Positions 46,976-58,758 of a stretch of 64,000 nucleotides of DNA are shown here, piece after piece. The stretch spans positions 5,394,001 through 5,458,000 of the forward strand of contig JAKULF010000003.1 of assembly GCA_022661535.1 (NCBI GenBank), read 5' to 3'. How positions within the stretch are numbered: the stretch's first letter is position 1; the number at the start of each line of letters is the position of its first letter. The translations under genes were made by a program, and so were the position numbers. The notes beneath the pieces are model-generated. The model had not been told where the DNA came from, did no database searches, and saw only the letters and a list, made by a program, of their open reading frames with translations. The stretch comes from Eutypa lata. Taxonomy: Eukaryota > Ascomycota > Sordariomycetes > Xylariales > Diatrypaceae.

Positions 46976-48422
46976 GCTTCTGAAAATCCCTCCTATCTAC
47001 CTATCTATCCCTGCCTACGGCAGCTTGCGGGAACTACTGTTGCTAATTGCTTGTATGTAGATAGAACGCCAAAGCATAATGACTTCAGATTATAACATAC
47101 AGAGAGGCATGTGTTTGGAATCGGGTGGTGTGATGCTTCACCTCCGCTAGACTGCAACGAGAGGGAAATTGAGCACCTAAGTGACGAACCCTGGTCCCGT
47201 GAGCTAAGTAGTTATGATTTGGAGCTTTCGCGTCTATATAGCTAGAGAGTGCAAAGTCTGTTTTCTGTTTTCTGAGTCGGCGTGCCTCCAGGAGTCAGAC
47301 GAGGTTATGTTAGAAGAACTCGTGTACATATGGCAGGAGTAGCTGGTAGCGCCAGTGAGAAATGCAAGCCTACTGGGTTAAATTGAAGACATCGGTGATT
47401 AATTTATGAATAGAATACCCCCTAAATGAACGTCTTGTGTCAAGGGGCTTTGATCGTATGAATGGCCTTTCTTTCAATGGTTGGTTGAGACAAAAGGGGA
47501 ATAGGGGTAAAGTAGCCTAAGAACGAAGCAGGTAAACTACCGATCTACATTTCCGACTTGACCTTGAAAAATGATGGCCTACGTGGCATATGATGTTATT
47601 GAGGGCTCTATATTACACTCCTTTCCCTCACTTATCACGAAGCAAACCTGTGGAGTTGTCTGGATTCACCTGAGAGCCTCATCATAACATGATGGAGGAC
47701 CTTGAAGGCATTATTTAGACAGTTATATGAGAGCCGTCATCCGTGTACTACCTCCCCCAGACCGTTTCGATTTGACAAAGGTTCCCTTAAGCGGATCTGA
47801 TTATGCGGTCATTGATGGCATCACAAATATAAATGAGTTTTCGATATCACCTGCTACCTGCGACGTCTTATCTTGATAATGCCCTTACAGTCGCCTAATC
47901 CACATGCAACACATTATACGAGGGCACCATGGCTATGTAGGGAAAAAACGCACCACTTAAGTTGGTTATTCGGTATAGCGAACCCAGAAGGTAGTATTTT
48001 ATACATTGGCATTTCCTGGTTATTGTAGCGATACCAAGGCGGAGCTTTTATTTCAAAGCACGGCAAATCCTGATTGGTTTCTTCCCTCCAGGCCATTGAT
48101 GCGCCAAGTCTTGGACACCGGGCTAGATGCCTCTGACGATAACTTCAAAAATGACCACCTTCCCCTTTTGGGGGGGATCTTGGCAGTCTAGATACGGTTC
48201 ATCGACATAATCCACCCAACTTCGCAGCAATACTATTGAGGTGTTATAGCTATCCTGATGTATTCTATGAGAAGGTTCACTTTTGCAAATCGTATTCATG
48301 ATAGTATTTAAATGTGGACGATCCCCTTTCTACACCTAGCATTTCGTCTCCCTGGCAGCTCATCTTCCAACAAAAACTCTCATCACTCAGTATCCCCTTT
48401 CCCTTATTAGGGTGTAGCGAAC
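46976..48422. other. Intergenic region
   Basis: About 1.4 kb with no supported gene. Only short unsupported frames occur. Confidence 0.4.
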
Positions 48423-50517
48423 ATGAAGTCGAAATTTGTGACCGGCCTCGTCGCAGGAATAGCATGCAGCTCTGCAGCGGCAAAAGAGCTCCCCCCTGAT
48501 GATGTCAAGGGTGCAGAGCTTTACGAGACTGGAATCATGATGGACCGGGTGATGTCACTTAAACTTGTATGATGATAAAAAAACACCCCTACCACTACAA
48601 GAAAATTTCTAATGTCTTGGAAAGGAAGTCTGGGAAGCTCGCGACGCACTTGGAACCTACAACTCCTCCAACTATCCTAGTCGCTCCTTCGCCGATGGCC
48701 CTGTTTCTTGCGTCAACGGTGTCGCTGAGGTGGTGCCTGGAGACGCCGACCAGACGTTTCGGTGTAGCAACGTAAATATTACATTTCTTCATTTCTAAAA
48801 TGGACGCTGACTTTAATATCCTAGATCGACTTCTACGATTTCGTGAGCCATGCAGACCTAGGTGGCCCAATCGCCCAGGGCTCATCGTCCTGGGGATGGA
48901 CTAGCGATGATGGCCGCGAGTTCGTAGCTATTGGTCAGGGGGAGGGGACCGCTTTTGCCGAGGTTAGCAGCGAAGGGTAAGTCTACATGGAATTCATTAG
49001 TGTCAATACCCCTTAACCTCCAGCCCTTGCGTATATATGTCACGCTGGATGAGAAAAGAAAGAGTAGACGAGTAAGGACACCAGTGAAGGTGGTCCAGTT
49101 GGCTGATGATAGGACATATTCTAGGAAGCTCATCTACCTGGGCCGACTACCTCAATACTCCACAACCTCTAGATGGCGCGAGATCCGTAGCTACAAGAAC
49201 TACATGGTCATCGGCAGTGAAGCCTCGCGCCACGGAGTGCAGATCTTCGACATGACGAAGGTAGGTAATTCGCCCAGTATCACGGATGAGCAAATTTGCT
49301 GATAGATTCTTTTCCTTCTTGTCATCAAGCTACTCGACGTCAACCCTGCCAACCCCGTCATCTTCAGCAATTCCGAGGATATCTACCATTTCAACGGACT
49401 GCCCCAGGGGTCGACCCACAACATCGTCATCAACGAGGAGTCGCAGTACGCGGTTTCCGTCGGCGCGGTTCCCCGCAACACCGGGTGCAGGGCAGGCTTG
49501 ATCTTCATCGACCTGACGGATCCGGCCAATCCGACTTCGCCTGGGTGCGCGAGCGGCGATGGTTATGTCCACGATGCGCAGTGTGTTGTCTACCGAGGTC
49601 CCGACACCAAGTATGTTGGGACGGAGATCTGCTACGGGTATAATGAGGATACGTTGACTATGTAAGTCTTACCTACCCTACCATGTGGTTTGACCGGATG
49701 CTAATACGGTGTTGCTAGCTACGACGTCACGGATAAGACAACCACGACGATCATCTCTAGGACGACTTATGAGGGTGCCTCTTACACGCACCAAGGTTGG
49801 GTTCTAGACCCAGAATGGCAGCAATTGTAAGCAGCCTCCTTCACATCTCCCCATCTATACACTCTAATTTAATGACTGACGCTTACCTATCGTAACAGCC
49901 TCATCCTAGATGACGAGTACGACGAGGTAGACCAAGTAGGCCCCGCCGCCGATGGGTACCCCGTGACCTATATCTGGGACATTAGCTCTCTCGAGAACCC
50001 GGTCCAGACGGGATACTTCAAAGGCACGGTGAAGAGCATCGACCACAACCAGTACGTCCACGACGGGCGGGCGTACCAGTCAAACTACGGTTCGGGGCTG
50101 CGGATTGTCGACCTCTCGTCGATCCCTGAAGACCCGACGGGGGCTGGGGTTGAGGAACTTGGCTTCTTTGATGGTATGTATAAAAACGTCTCTATTTTGA
50201 ATTGAAGGGGTTCTTGTCTACCTAGAATCCCACCTTGACCTTTGCCTGCAATTGCTAACTTGTTTGCAGTACGTATACCACCATACTTCCTTTATATCTT
50301 AATATATTTTCCACCCCGGATGTTCCAGAAGGTATGTCATAAAGCTTAAGGACGACGTGTTAACATGAAGCAGATCTATCCCGAAGACGATGATCAGGCC
50401 GGTGGCGGTGTTACGTCGTTTGTTGGCACCTGGTCGTTATACCCCTATTTCGAGAGTGGGTATGTCCTTGTCAATACTATTGAACGTGGTGCGTTCATAG
50501 TCAAACCGACATTCTAA
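48423..50517 (+). CDS. Secreted choice-of-anchor-B / LVIVD-repeat protein
   Basis: Exons 48423-48566, 48625-48771, 48825-48976, 49125-49260, 49330-49661, 49719-49826, 49899-50172 and 50374-50517 give 478 residues. A signal peptide (KFVTGLVAGIACSSAAA) is followed by a beta-propeller-like body with LVIVD-type repeats: HGVQIFDMTK, STHNIVINEESQYAVSVGA, GLIFIDLTDPANP, VTYIWDISSLENPV, GLRIVDLSSIPEDP, ending in YVLVNTIERGAFIVK. The family is extracellular and of unknown function. The last intron is unusual: taking 50174-50269 as an internal intron joins G50173 to TACGT and makes a new donor, so that GAT-ATC-TAT rebuilds FFD-IYPEDD, as expected for the family. A simple model would insert about 21 extra hydrophobic residues. 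Confidence 0.85.
50173..50373 (+). other. Predicted [D1,2] stwintron (spliceosomal twin intron)
   Basis: The internal intron 50174-50269 (96 nt) has GTATGT, a GCTAAC branch site and TTTGCAG. Its removal joins G50173 to TACGT at 50270, creating GTACGT, the donor of an external intron of 105 nt that ends at GAAGCAG (50373) with TTAAC just upstream. The exons then join in phase 0. Confidence 0.7.
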
Positions 50518-51787
50518 TCGGCCATTTTATATGGCATGAGGGTTTAGTTGGTTAGATTAGTTATGGGCTTCCAATAAGGAGCTAGATTGAATGAACCATC
50601 CCACTGATCATGGTTATTTTACCATTGCAATTCATAGTGTCGATTCATGGCGAGTAGACATAGTCGAAGATTAGCTGGTGAAATAGCATAACAAGCGTCA
50701 GCTTGTAATAACATAACTCGGGAGTCGAAATTAAAAATATGAGGTCGTAGGTAATATATGATTGCAGGCTTTTGTGATATATATATTATACGATATGGCA
50801 CAAATATAATTGGCCTTTCAAACTACTCAAACCATCTTTTCGGGACAATACACATGTGGTCGGTTAACTAGGAGGACATAGATGGTTGAAACTAGGTAGT
50901 TGAACTGTTATTAATCGATTAACTCTGAGAATCTATCTGCAATTAAAATTAAGATTCCTCTGGTATCAAGTCAGAACTTCAACAGGACACATATACTCAA
51001 AGATCTTTTAAATTCAAGAGTCAGTAACGTTAGTTTGTATAGGTTCATATAGTTCGAAAGCTGTTGTGTATTAGAGCTATAGGGGGGTGTTGATTTGTAA
51101 GCCGGAATCCTTCGCCCTGATCTCCCCACTTAAGAACGGCATCAGCCTCCGTCATCTCTCGGATATGATCGGACCTACGAACTGAGCTCCCTACTCCAGT
51201 ATGGATGACCAAATCGCAGCAGCGTTGCGTAGTTGAAACCGGCCCCTCCACACGAACAAAGCGGAAGCCCGAAGCCGTGATCAGCCCGATTCGGCAAACC
51301 ATTCATCCGCACCGTCGGCTTTTACGACCTCATGATACACATATCGGCATACTACTCAAGCAAATGTGCATTTGGAAGTATGACCAATGTTTATGTTATT
51401 ATTATGTTATAAGCCTAACCCGTTCAACCCTGAACCCCTCCTGACTTGACATGGCTATGTACGTTTAGGGTAATCCCGGTCTATAAGGTTGCATTGAGTG
51501 CCGATCGGTGAGGTTATATTCTTGCCATTGAGGACGAGGCCACATCCATATAGTGAAGGAAGAGCGGATGAACACTCCCCGCTAACGCCGAAATAACTAA
51601 ACCCACTCGTTGTCTTCTCCGCCACATAGGAAGTATGGTATCACTTATCTCCATGCGCGGTGAAACATAAGACGGTGATTATAAGAACAGCACTGCGAAC
51701 ACCACTCCAGGAAGGCCAACAGACACCGAATCTTCCACCTCCAAGTTCATGATACAGACACAGACACTCACTCACTAACATCAAAAA
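50518..51787. other. Intergenic region
   Basis: No supported gene. Strongly AT-rich near 50760-50960. Confidence 0.4.
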
Positions 51788-52925
51788 ATGCCAACCTTCG
51801 TAATAACAAGCGCAACAGGCCACCAAGGCGGCGCCACAGCGCGAGCTCTCCTCTCCTCAGGAGCACAGGTGCACGCGCTCGTCCGGGACCCCACCACGGC
51901 ATCCGCGCGCCGCCTCGAAAGCCAGGGGGCTAAGCTCTTCCCCTATCGGGACTTCACGGACTACGGAGCGATCGGGTCAGCGGCGCAGGGCTGCCGGGGC
52001 GTCTTCCTGACGCTGTGGCCGACGCCCGACGCGGCCGAGCAGACGCGCAGCATCGGTAAGCTACAATTTCTCGTAATTGATATTTTTCTCTTCTTGCTTT
52101 TTATGGCTGGCTGGCTAGGTTTTGGTGCTTGAAGTTACGGAAAGGGGCATGCATGTTCGGGAGCCCTTTGCTCCTAAATAAGTATCTCCCACGTCTCGAT
52201 TGGATAGATGCCTACAAAAGGGGAAATTACTGACGCTCGACACTGCTACAGTACAGGTATGCAAGGAAGCGGGCGTAGAGCGCGTCGTGCTTTCGACTGC
52301 GTGGGGCACGGCGTTCCGCGAGCGCTGGGACGAGAAGCCAAGCCCGGACCCGGGGCTCGTCGAGTACTTCACCGGCAAGACGGCCATGGAGGCGGTCGTG
52401 CGCGAGTCCGGTCTGCGGTACACGATCTTGCGCCCGTCGTGGATCTGCTACAACTACGTGCAGCCCCTGGCGGGGATGATGTTCCCCGAGTTGGTCGCGA
52501 AGGGGGAGCTGGCGTATCCGCATGATCTGGATGACGTCCGGATGCCGCATATCGACGAGGTTGATATTGGGAGGTTCGCGGCGGCGGCGTTTTTGGATGA
52601 TGATGATGATGATGGGGGTGGCAGGTTCGCGGGCGAGGAGATCGAGATGGGGTTTGAGAATTTGACTGCGAGGGAGACGAGGGATATCATTGCGAGGGTG
52701 GTGACGGAGAGGGATGTAACGGTGAGGAGGAAGACGCCGGAGGAGGTCGAGGTGGCGGAGGAAAAGAATCCAGTCCAGAAGTTTCAGCTGTGGGCGAGCC
52801 GGGTCGATGTCACTATTGATGGCGAGGCACTCCAGCGGAAGTATGGGATTCGTTTGACGTCGTTCGAGGACTATGTGCGACGGGAGAAAGACCACTTCTT
52901 AGCTACTATCCCTGCTAAGGAGTAG
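51788..52925 (+). CDS. NmrA-like family NAD(P)-binding protein
   Basis: Two exons, 51788-52055 and 52252-52925, give 313 residues; the junction rebuilds a Val codon (SIVQVCKEAGVERVVLS). The N-terminus has the atypical SDR/NmrA nucleotide motif TSATGHQGGATARALL (G-x2-G-x2-G-like), followed by VHALVRDPTTASARRLESQGA. The middle has ERVVLSTAW and YTILRPSWICYNYVQP. NmrA-like proteins bind NAD(P) and act as redox sensors or as isoflavone-reductase-like enzymes; which applies here is not shown. The catalytic Tyr-x3-Lys is not evident, which favours the sensor type. The second exon has an Asp run (DDDDDDGGG) from a GAT repeat. Confidence 0.82.
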
Positions 52926-53883
52926 GAGGATAACCACTACGGCTATGGATTTACCTAGATATTAGAAACTAGGTCTTCTATCTCGAAACTCAGTATACGG
53001 GATAGCTGTGTTTGAGACCCCTTTTTGATGAAATAACAAGTGGAACCATGCATCAAGACGTAGTGTTAGTATGATAAGACAATACGACTAGAGCTTATTC
53101 TAACGTAGTCACATGTGAAAGTCCACTGTTGATACGGCAGAGCAAAATGTAAAAAGTTCATATTGATTTATCATAGTTACTATGGTCCATGCTAATAAAG
53201 CGTGGCATACACATGTATGATCCCTTACTTCCTACCTAGCGGCATGATACCAGCATGTCGATGAATTCAATGAATACCCCAATAATGTTGAACGAGCTGT
53301 ACTCACCGCAGGTGCTGTAGGCCTAAACAATGGGTGGATGGCACTCATTCTCATTGCAACAAATACACTACCTGAGTTGAAGAGCTGGGGAGGAAGGGAA
53401 AGAAAGGAGTGTAACCAAGAAATAAATAGAAAGGAAACTGGGGTCGTAACAAGGGGGCGACGAGATACTAAAGACATAGACGATTGGTATGGGATAGCTG
53501 GGGAAGTCAACGTACCTGGCACATATTCAAACGTGACACTATTGACCTTTAGAAGCAGACAGGTTAGCCGAAACACCGTATACATAGCAAAAAAGGGGCG
53601 GAAGGAAGACGCGTGGTAAAGGAACTATGAAAGTCAACCGATGCCCCCTATTCCGTTCCGTGATAACACGTCCTCGTAACCTCCCTATGTGCAAAAGCCA
53701 GTCTGGACACAAGCCAATCTTCCCCATCTTCGTCGCTTCGCTCATGCTTTGATATCCATGATCCTCGATCCGTACCCAATGCCAAATGTACCCCAGTCAG
53801 AGGCTCTATCTACTGCTACTGAACGCGCGCTAACTTGCGCCATGCTTTGATCAAATATATGTATGTACAATGCAAAGTTGTGT
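52926..53883. other. Intergenic region
   Basis: Convergent 3' flanks. No supported gene; frames at 53232-53585 and 53338-53619 lie on opposite strands over the same DNA and have no recognisable content. Confidence 0.4.
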
Positions 53884-54681
53884 TTATAGCTCCATCTGGA
53901 ATCGCCCGTACTGATCCTCCATCGCTCGCTGTCGTACTGCCCAGTCATTGGCGTAAACCGGGTCCGTTGCTGGGCGGTAGTTCTGACTACCTACCGCTGT
54001 CCCAAAGGGAGAATACATGCTTCCCTCTTGCTGGCGCTTTGCTGTCTCCTCGTACTCACGTCGGGCAAGAAGCTCGTAGCCGGACTCCATATAGGGCTCT
54101 GCATCTGCGGTAGTGATCCACCGCCCGTCATCCGCCTGGACTGGTGTCAAGGGTGTGCCGTCCAAGCTCATGGTGCTCTGTCTCTGCTCGTTCTCTTCCC
54201 ATTGGCGTTGGTATCGCATCTGAGCCAGGAATTCCTCCTGCTCAACAGTTGTGTTGGTTAAAGCAACAGCTGGGTTCTCTTTCTGGTTTGTGGGAGGGCA
54301 GATGCGCCACAGGTCGATTAGCCGAAGCTTTTGGGCATCGTCTGCGGTCTTGAAGAGCTCGATTTGCGACGAGGACAGTGCTGTATAGTCGATGCCATGG
54401 AGATTGAGTATCAACTCTGCAGATGGTTGCTGGGTTTGTGGGGGTTCTGATGAACGTCTCGGAGTTTCTGAGGGAGTCTCATTGGCCTCGCGCGCTATGT
54501 GGGCGGAATGATGGTAGTGCTGTGTGATGGAGTATGTTATAGGCTCTGGTTCAGACTTCTGCTGCGGCTGACTCGGCTGTTCCCGAGGAACATCGACAGG
54601 CGGCTGCTGAAATGTGAGGTTGCGGGCGAATAGAGCAACAAGCTCATCGTTCGCTTCCATGGTTTGCTGGTTATACATCAT
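53884..54681 (-). CDS. Uncharacterised Gln-rich fungal protein
   Basis: A 265-codon frame. Residues 1-100 are Gln/Pro/Glu-rich and disordered; residues about 105-145 form a helical stretch (LHGIDYTALSSSQIELFKTADDAQKLRLIDLWRICPP) and the C-terminal part is again polar with DGRWITTADAEPYMESGYELLARREYEE. No signal peptide, membrane segment or catalytic motif was seen. The MM start at 54681 is followed by an in-frame ATG at 54660. A CCTAG acceptor just upstream (about 54685) suggests a 5' UTR intron. I do not recognise the family; the coding look and clean length make a real gene likely. Confidence 0.65.
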   Translation of the reverse strand: MMYNQQTMEANDELVALFARNLTFQQPPVDVPREQPSQPQQKSEPEPITYSITQHYHHSAHIAREANETPSETPRRSSEPPQTQQPSAELILNLHGIDYTALSSSQIELFKTADDAQKLRLIDLWRICPPTNQKENPAVALTNTTVEQEEFLAQMRYQRQWEENEQRQSTMSLDGTPLTPVQADDGRWITTADAEPYMESGYELLARREYEETAKRQQEGSMYSPFGTAVGSQNYRPATDPVYANDWAVRQRAMEDQYGRFQMEL

Positions 54682-55886
54682 CTTCTAGGAAAGCGAGATG
54701 AGTTAGTATGCGAAGAAGTTGTAGGTGAGGAGGAGCTAAGTACCGTAACTGAATGATATAGAATAACAGCTCTAAATTTCCCGGTGACCTGTAATAGCTT
54801 GTAGTTGAGTCGTTGGTGAGGCACGAGACTTGCGGGGGAGGGGTGATCAGTTGATATGTCCAAATGATAGATGATATGAGGGGCGAAAAGCAGCAAGTAA
54901 ACAACAGCCTTCTATTGATTATGCTATGCTACTTATAAACGACAGAAACCTTGGTAAAGCTAGGAGAAACAAAGAATTATAATGCCCGAGTCAGAACTCA
55001 AGGAGCGGTGGAAAAGGCAAAAGCAAAAGCCAAAGCGTGTGGTCAGTTCTTCCTTGGGCCTGCCTTTGGGTATCGTGGGGAAAGTTGAATGCCACTAACC
55101 CCTGGGAAGATACCGGATTGGGCAACAAGGAGGGGTTGAGTAACAAAGATGATCAAGGGTTTACCTATTATTGACACTAGAAGTTTAATCAATGATGATG
55201 ATCATGAATGATGATACAAGCAAGTCTTTTTAGTTTGGGTCTTTTATGAAAAGGCGCTTAAGCGATAGAAAATCACTAGAAGGAATGAGTGGCAAATGTA
55301 AGAAGAGAGAAGTTGGTTATTTAGCCTCTACTCATTTATCGAACCGAGATGATGGAATGTCTGGAGGGTTGGAGGGGTAGTGTTATTATTAGTGTAGCTT
55401 CAGGTCATGTCAGGCAGTAACCGCCCCAGCGCCAAGTCTAGCCCTGCAGCTGCCCTGTAAACCTGCATTATGCTGCAGGCACCATTGGCCTGTGCGCTTT
55501 GTTAATTAGCGTTGACGCCCAATTCGTCCCAAAAGGAAGAGGGTCCACCAAGTGTTGAGGAATCACAGGTGCCACGTCTCAGGTCGTTGACACTTTCGGT
55601 CATGAATGGCATTATCAGATTGGATTTCAGACAAGCATTCAAGTTGTTGCCAAAGTAATTGACAGATTTCCCCTTTATCTTTTATTGGGATATTTTGTAA
55701 TATGAATAATAATTTCTTGTACTGTTGATTACCGAACAAGCCGATATTATTCGAGTTCACGTACTTTAATATGAGACTAGAGTTGATTTACAGAATGTAA
55801 CTTTTATTGCCTGGAATTAGAAGTCTATCTCTACCTGCAATCTAGTCACATCCCAAGAAGACGACAACGTACTTCTTACGTTCGTC
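54682..55886. other. Intergenic region
   Basis: No supported gene. Confidence 0.4.
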
Positions 55887-56249
55887 TTATGTCGAGCGGC
55901 GACTAGTCATCGTCATCGTCGTCGCCGCCGCCGTTTTTATCCTGACCTCTGCTATAGATTTCTTACTGTAGCTGGCCTTTTCCTTTCCATCTGCTCGTCC
56001 TCTTCCGTTTCTCCATGTTTGTCGCTTCCTGTCGCCCTGGGTCTGTTTACCCTTGGGCTCTACAGGAGCGGGTGCAGCCGGGGCTGCGTTGTTGTTTTTG
56101 CTGTCGACAGTAGACTTGTTCTCTACTATCGACGTGGTGGTTGGGGCTCTGCTAGAGATGCTCTTATTTCCAGCTGCCTCGCTGGGGAAGCTCTCCTGGA
56201 AGGGGGCACTGTGGTTGGTAGCAATTGACTGATATTGGCCAGTTAGCAA
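55887..56249 (-). CDS. Hypothetical Ser/Ala/Lys-rich reading frame
   Basis: A 120-codon frame, disordered, with Thr/Ala/Pro runs and a basic patch (KGKQTQGDRKRQTWRNGRGR). A good acceptor (GCTAACTGGCCAATATCAG) lies just upstream on the minus strand, so it could be a 3' exon of the gene at 56329-57079, but I found no matching donor. Real status uncertain. Confidence 0.3.
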   Translation of the reverse strand: MLTGQYQSIATNHSAPFQESFPSEAAGNKSISSRAPTTTSIVENKSTVDSKNNNAAPAAPAPVEPKGKQTQGDRKRQTWRNGRGRADGKEKASYSKKSIAEVRIKTAAATTMTMTSRRST

Positions 56250-56328
56250 CAGCGGGAATGTCCCTTTTGTTGAGCTAGTGGTGGTCGGGCTTTAGCGACA
56301 GGGATCGGCTGCCGCCGACTAGAGGTTG

Positions 56329-57079
56329 CTAATAGGCATCGTCAAACTTCTGCCGAGCTTGTCGAAATGCTGCATCGGCATCGTCAAAGTTCTGGCGCGC
56401 CTGTCGAAATGCTATATCAGCATCGTCAAAGTTCTGACGAACCTGAGGAGGAGGGGCGGCGTAGGCATCGTCAAAATTCTGACGACCCTGTCGAGCTTGC
56501 TTCTGTCTGAACTCGGCGCCGTTGGACTTGAGGTTTAGAAAGATGCCATTCAAATTCTCTTGAACGGCGACATCCCTGAGGGTTTGGACGTCAATTCTCT
56601 CCATGCCGGCCCGTCGGCGAGCATTGTAGATAAAATGGTTATCCACATTAATAGCATCATCGCCGACTAGTACTATTATGTCAGTAATATGTTATTAATA
56701 CTATTAATACGGAGTTTCGTAGACACTGTAACTTATGCCTATGCCACCTGTAGTACATGCACAAGGTGACACCATGCTGGATGGCCTCTAGAGAATCAGC
56801 ATCGGGATCAATGTCCTTAAGGCATTCTAGGACAATGTCTCCCAGCCTATTTGCCAAGGCAGGCTCATCGTAGAGCTCTCGGCCACTATCAATGAGCGGT
56901 GGCCACTCCTGCGAAGTTGAAATCAACACCCATACACAATAAGTTTTCTTTTTTTGTGAAAAAAAGAATAAAAACAAAAGTATTGGTAGTAGTAGAGTGA
57001 TAGTAGTGTTGGTGTTGTTCTTATTGTTGAAGAGGAAAGTTGAAGAGGGTTGGAAAATTTTGGGAGCTGACCAAGTCAA
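56329..57079 (-). CDS. Unrecognised repeat-bearing protein, possibly decaying paralogue
   Basis: Two minus-strand frames appear to belong together: an upstream one (57079-56681) whose useful part is EWPPLIDSGRELYDEPALANRLGDIVLECLKDIDPDADS...CMYYRW, and a downstream one (about 56670-56329) reading DNHFIYNARRRAGMERIDVQTLRDVAVQENLNGIFLNLKSNGAEF and then about three and a half tandem copies of a 14-residue unit RQARQNFDDADAAF. No GT donor of good quality restores the frame between them, and the N-terminus before EWPP is poly-Leu/Phe and unlikely to be real (a frameshifted ATG GGT GTT frame lies nearby). It resembles the gene at 58759-59909 in layout. I think it is a damaged or mis-modelled paralogue. 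Confidence 0.4.
56336..56480 (-). repeat. 42-bp tandem repeat coding RQxRQNFDDAD units
   Basis: The DNA unit containing GCATCGTCAAAGTTCTG on the plus strand recurs about every 42 bp with a few changes. It is in frame with the minus-strand protein. Confidence 0.8.
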
Positions 57080-58758
57080 AAGGCTACAATTTCTTTTCTT
57101 TCTTTTGTGCGGGCATTCGCCTCCAGGTATACACCAAACTAAAACTACCTACATACCTACATAAAGTTCCTACATTTGAATACATACGTACCCGATGACA
57201 TCCCGAAGACCTACCTACATCCTACATATATACATACATACCTACATAGGTGTGTAGGTTGCTCAGGAAGGAGGTAGGTACTTACCTAGCACCTGCTTAG
57301 CATCATACCATGCGAGATCCGTCATGTAACTTACGGGTTTTATTACTACCAAACACTAGGTTACCAAAAGATGGAACTGTTCAAGTGGTGGGACAGCCTT
57401 CATATATACTCAACCAGCCCCGAAGTGGCAGTTCTAAAACCGAGTGAGTACATAGTGACTAAACGCACAATCTCATGTTGACTAGCATCGACTGGAAATT
57501 CCAGCCTTTAATACCCCTTCCCCCTCATCATGAATATGGTTCTGTGGGTGGTGGGCATCACTTTAGGGGGAAGGTTAGATATCCGAAAGTAGCTAATATA
57601 CTAGATTCATCAAGGCATATTTCCAATCCTATAATTATACTAGATCTTTCCAAAATAAATCTCAGTCATTTAAACACTTACTCCGTCAATGTAGGGGAGA
57701 CTACTCACTAATACGAGTCTATTACCACCAGTAATGACGTGGAATATCTGTTCTCTACTAGGAATAGGGGTTGCCTTTAGGCAAGGATTGCACATCGGCG
57801 TTAGTCACCAGAGTTGAAAGCTACCATCACCAGATCCTCTAGTATCTTCAGAGATCTCGATTAGGGGCCATCTAGACGAGATTGTTCTTTATAATTATTT
57901 GCCCGTAGAAATTCTTCCGCCCCAGAAATCCAATTCGATAGGCTAGGTGGGATTCTCCAGTTCAAGAGTCGAGCTGTCTACCCGATAAACCACCACGCTT
58001 GGTTTCACTCTACATCCATTTATATGCCCGCAAGAGTAACAGCTGCTATACCCAGGGAAGAGAATATCTACTTGTACCGCACTATGAACCACTCCAGCTT
58101 TGTGCAAGGCATGTTAACAATGGAAAGTACAATATATTTAGGGGGCAAAGCTCCGGTTCCCGAAACCAAACATTTATATATTTGTGTACTCATAAAGAGT
58201 TGGAACAGTTCTACGCAACATACCTGTAGTATTTCATATTCGAGGAAAGATGAAGCTGAAGAATCAAGTAGTTGCGAAGAGAAGTGATACACTTTCGCTT
58301 TAGGTACTCAAGTTTTATAACATATTTATCTATTAACATAATTTGTAATTGGAATAACTATTTTCTATGTTAATGATTATAGGATAACCGTCAATTGTTA
58401 TTGCATAAGCAGCAATTATTCAAATGTGCGCATTTCAGTATCTCACTTAATCTGGCAACGACCTGAGAGGTACTATATACATCTACATGTATGCATCTCT
58501 GCATTCATGTGGGTATATAGTGTACATAGATGTTGTATGTAGACAGATTTCGCATCCAAAGAGAAATGCACGCACAAATTCTTTTTTGATTTGGTTAGCT
58601 CCGCCCATTCAAAGATTTTCTTTCTTTCCCTTTTCCTTTTCTCAACCATCACCATCATCACTATCATCACCATCATCAACAACAACAACAACAGCAGCAA
58701 CAGCAACAGCACCACCACGATCACCAACAAGAACACTACCATCCGTTGTTGTTTTCTG
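57080..58758. other. Intergenic region between divergent paralogues
   Basis: Contains many CCTACATA/CCTACC tetramer-like runs (57130-57300). A tRNA-like fossil may lie near 57950-57995 but is not callable. The last 100 bases are a CAT/CAA/CAG trinucleotide-rich leader. Confidence 0.45.
58646..58735 (+). repeat. CAT/CAA/CAG trinucleotide-rich tract in the 5' leader
   Basis: Runs of ATCACC/ATCATC, AACAAC and AGCAAC directly precede the start codon at 58759. It is a plausible length-variable UTR repeat. Confidence 0.8.

Noticed and set aside
50332..50373. A separate 42-nt canonical intron (GTATGT...GCAG)
   Set aside because: Too short for typical splicing and it requires a 62-nt exon that adds residues not expected in the family; the twin-intron reading fits better. 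Kept as the alternative.
57945..57998. tRNA-like stretch on the minus strand (GGTGGTTTATCGGGTAGA...)
   Set aside because: The T arm and acceptor stem are missing; at most a fossil.
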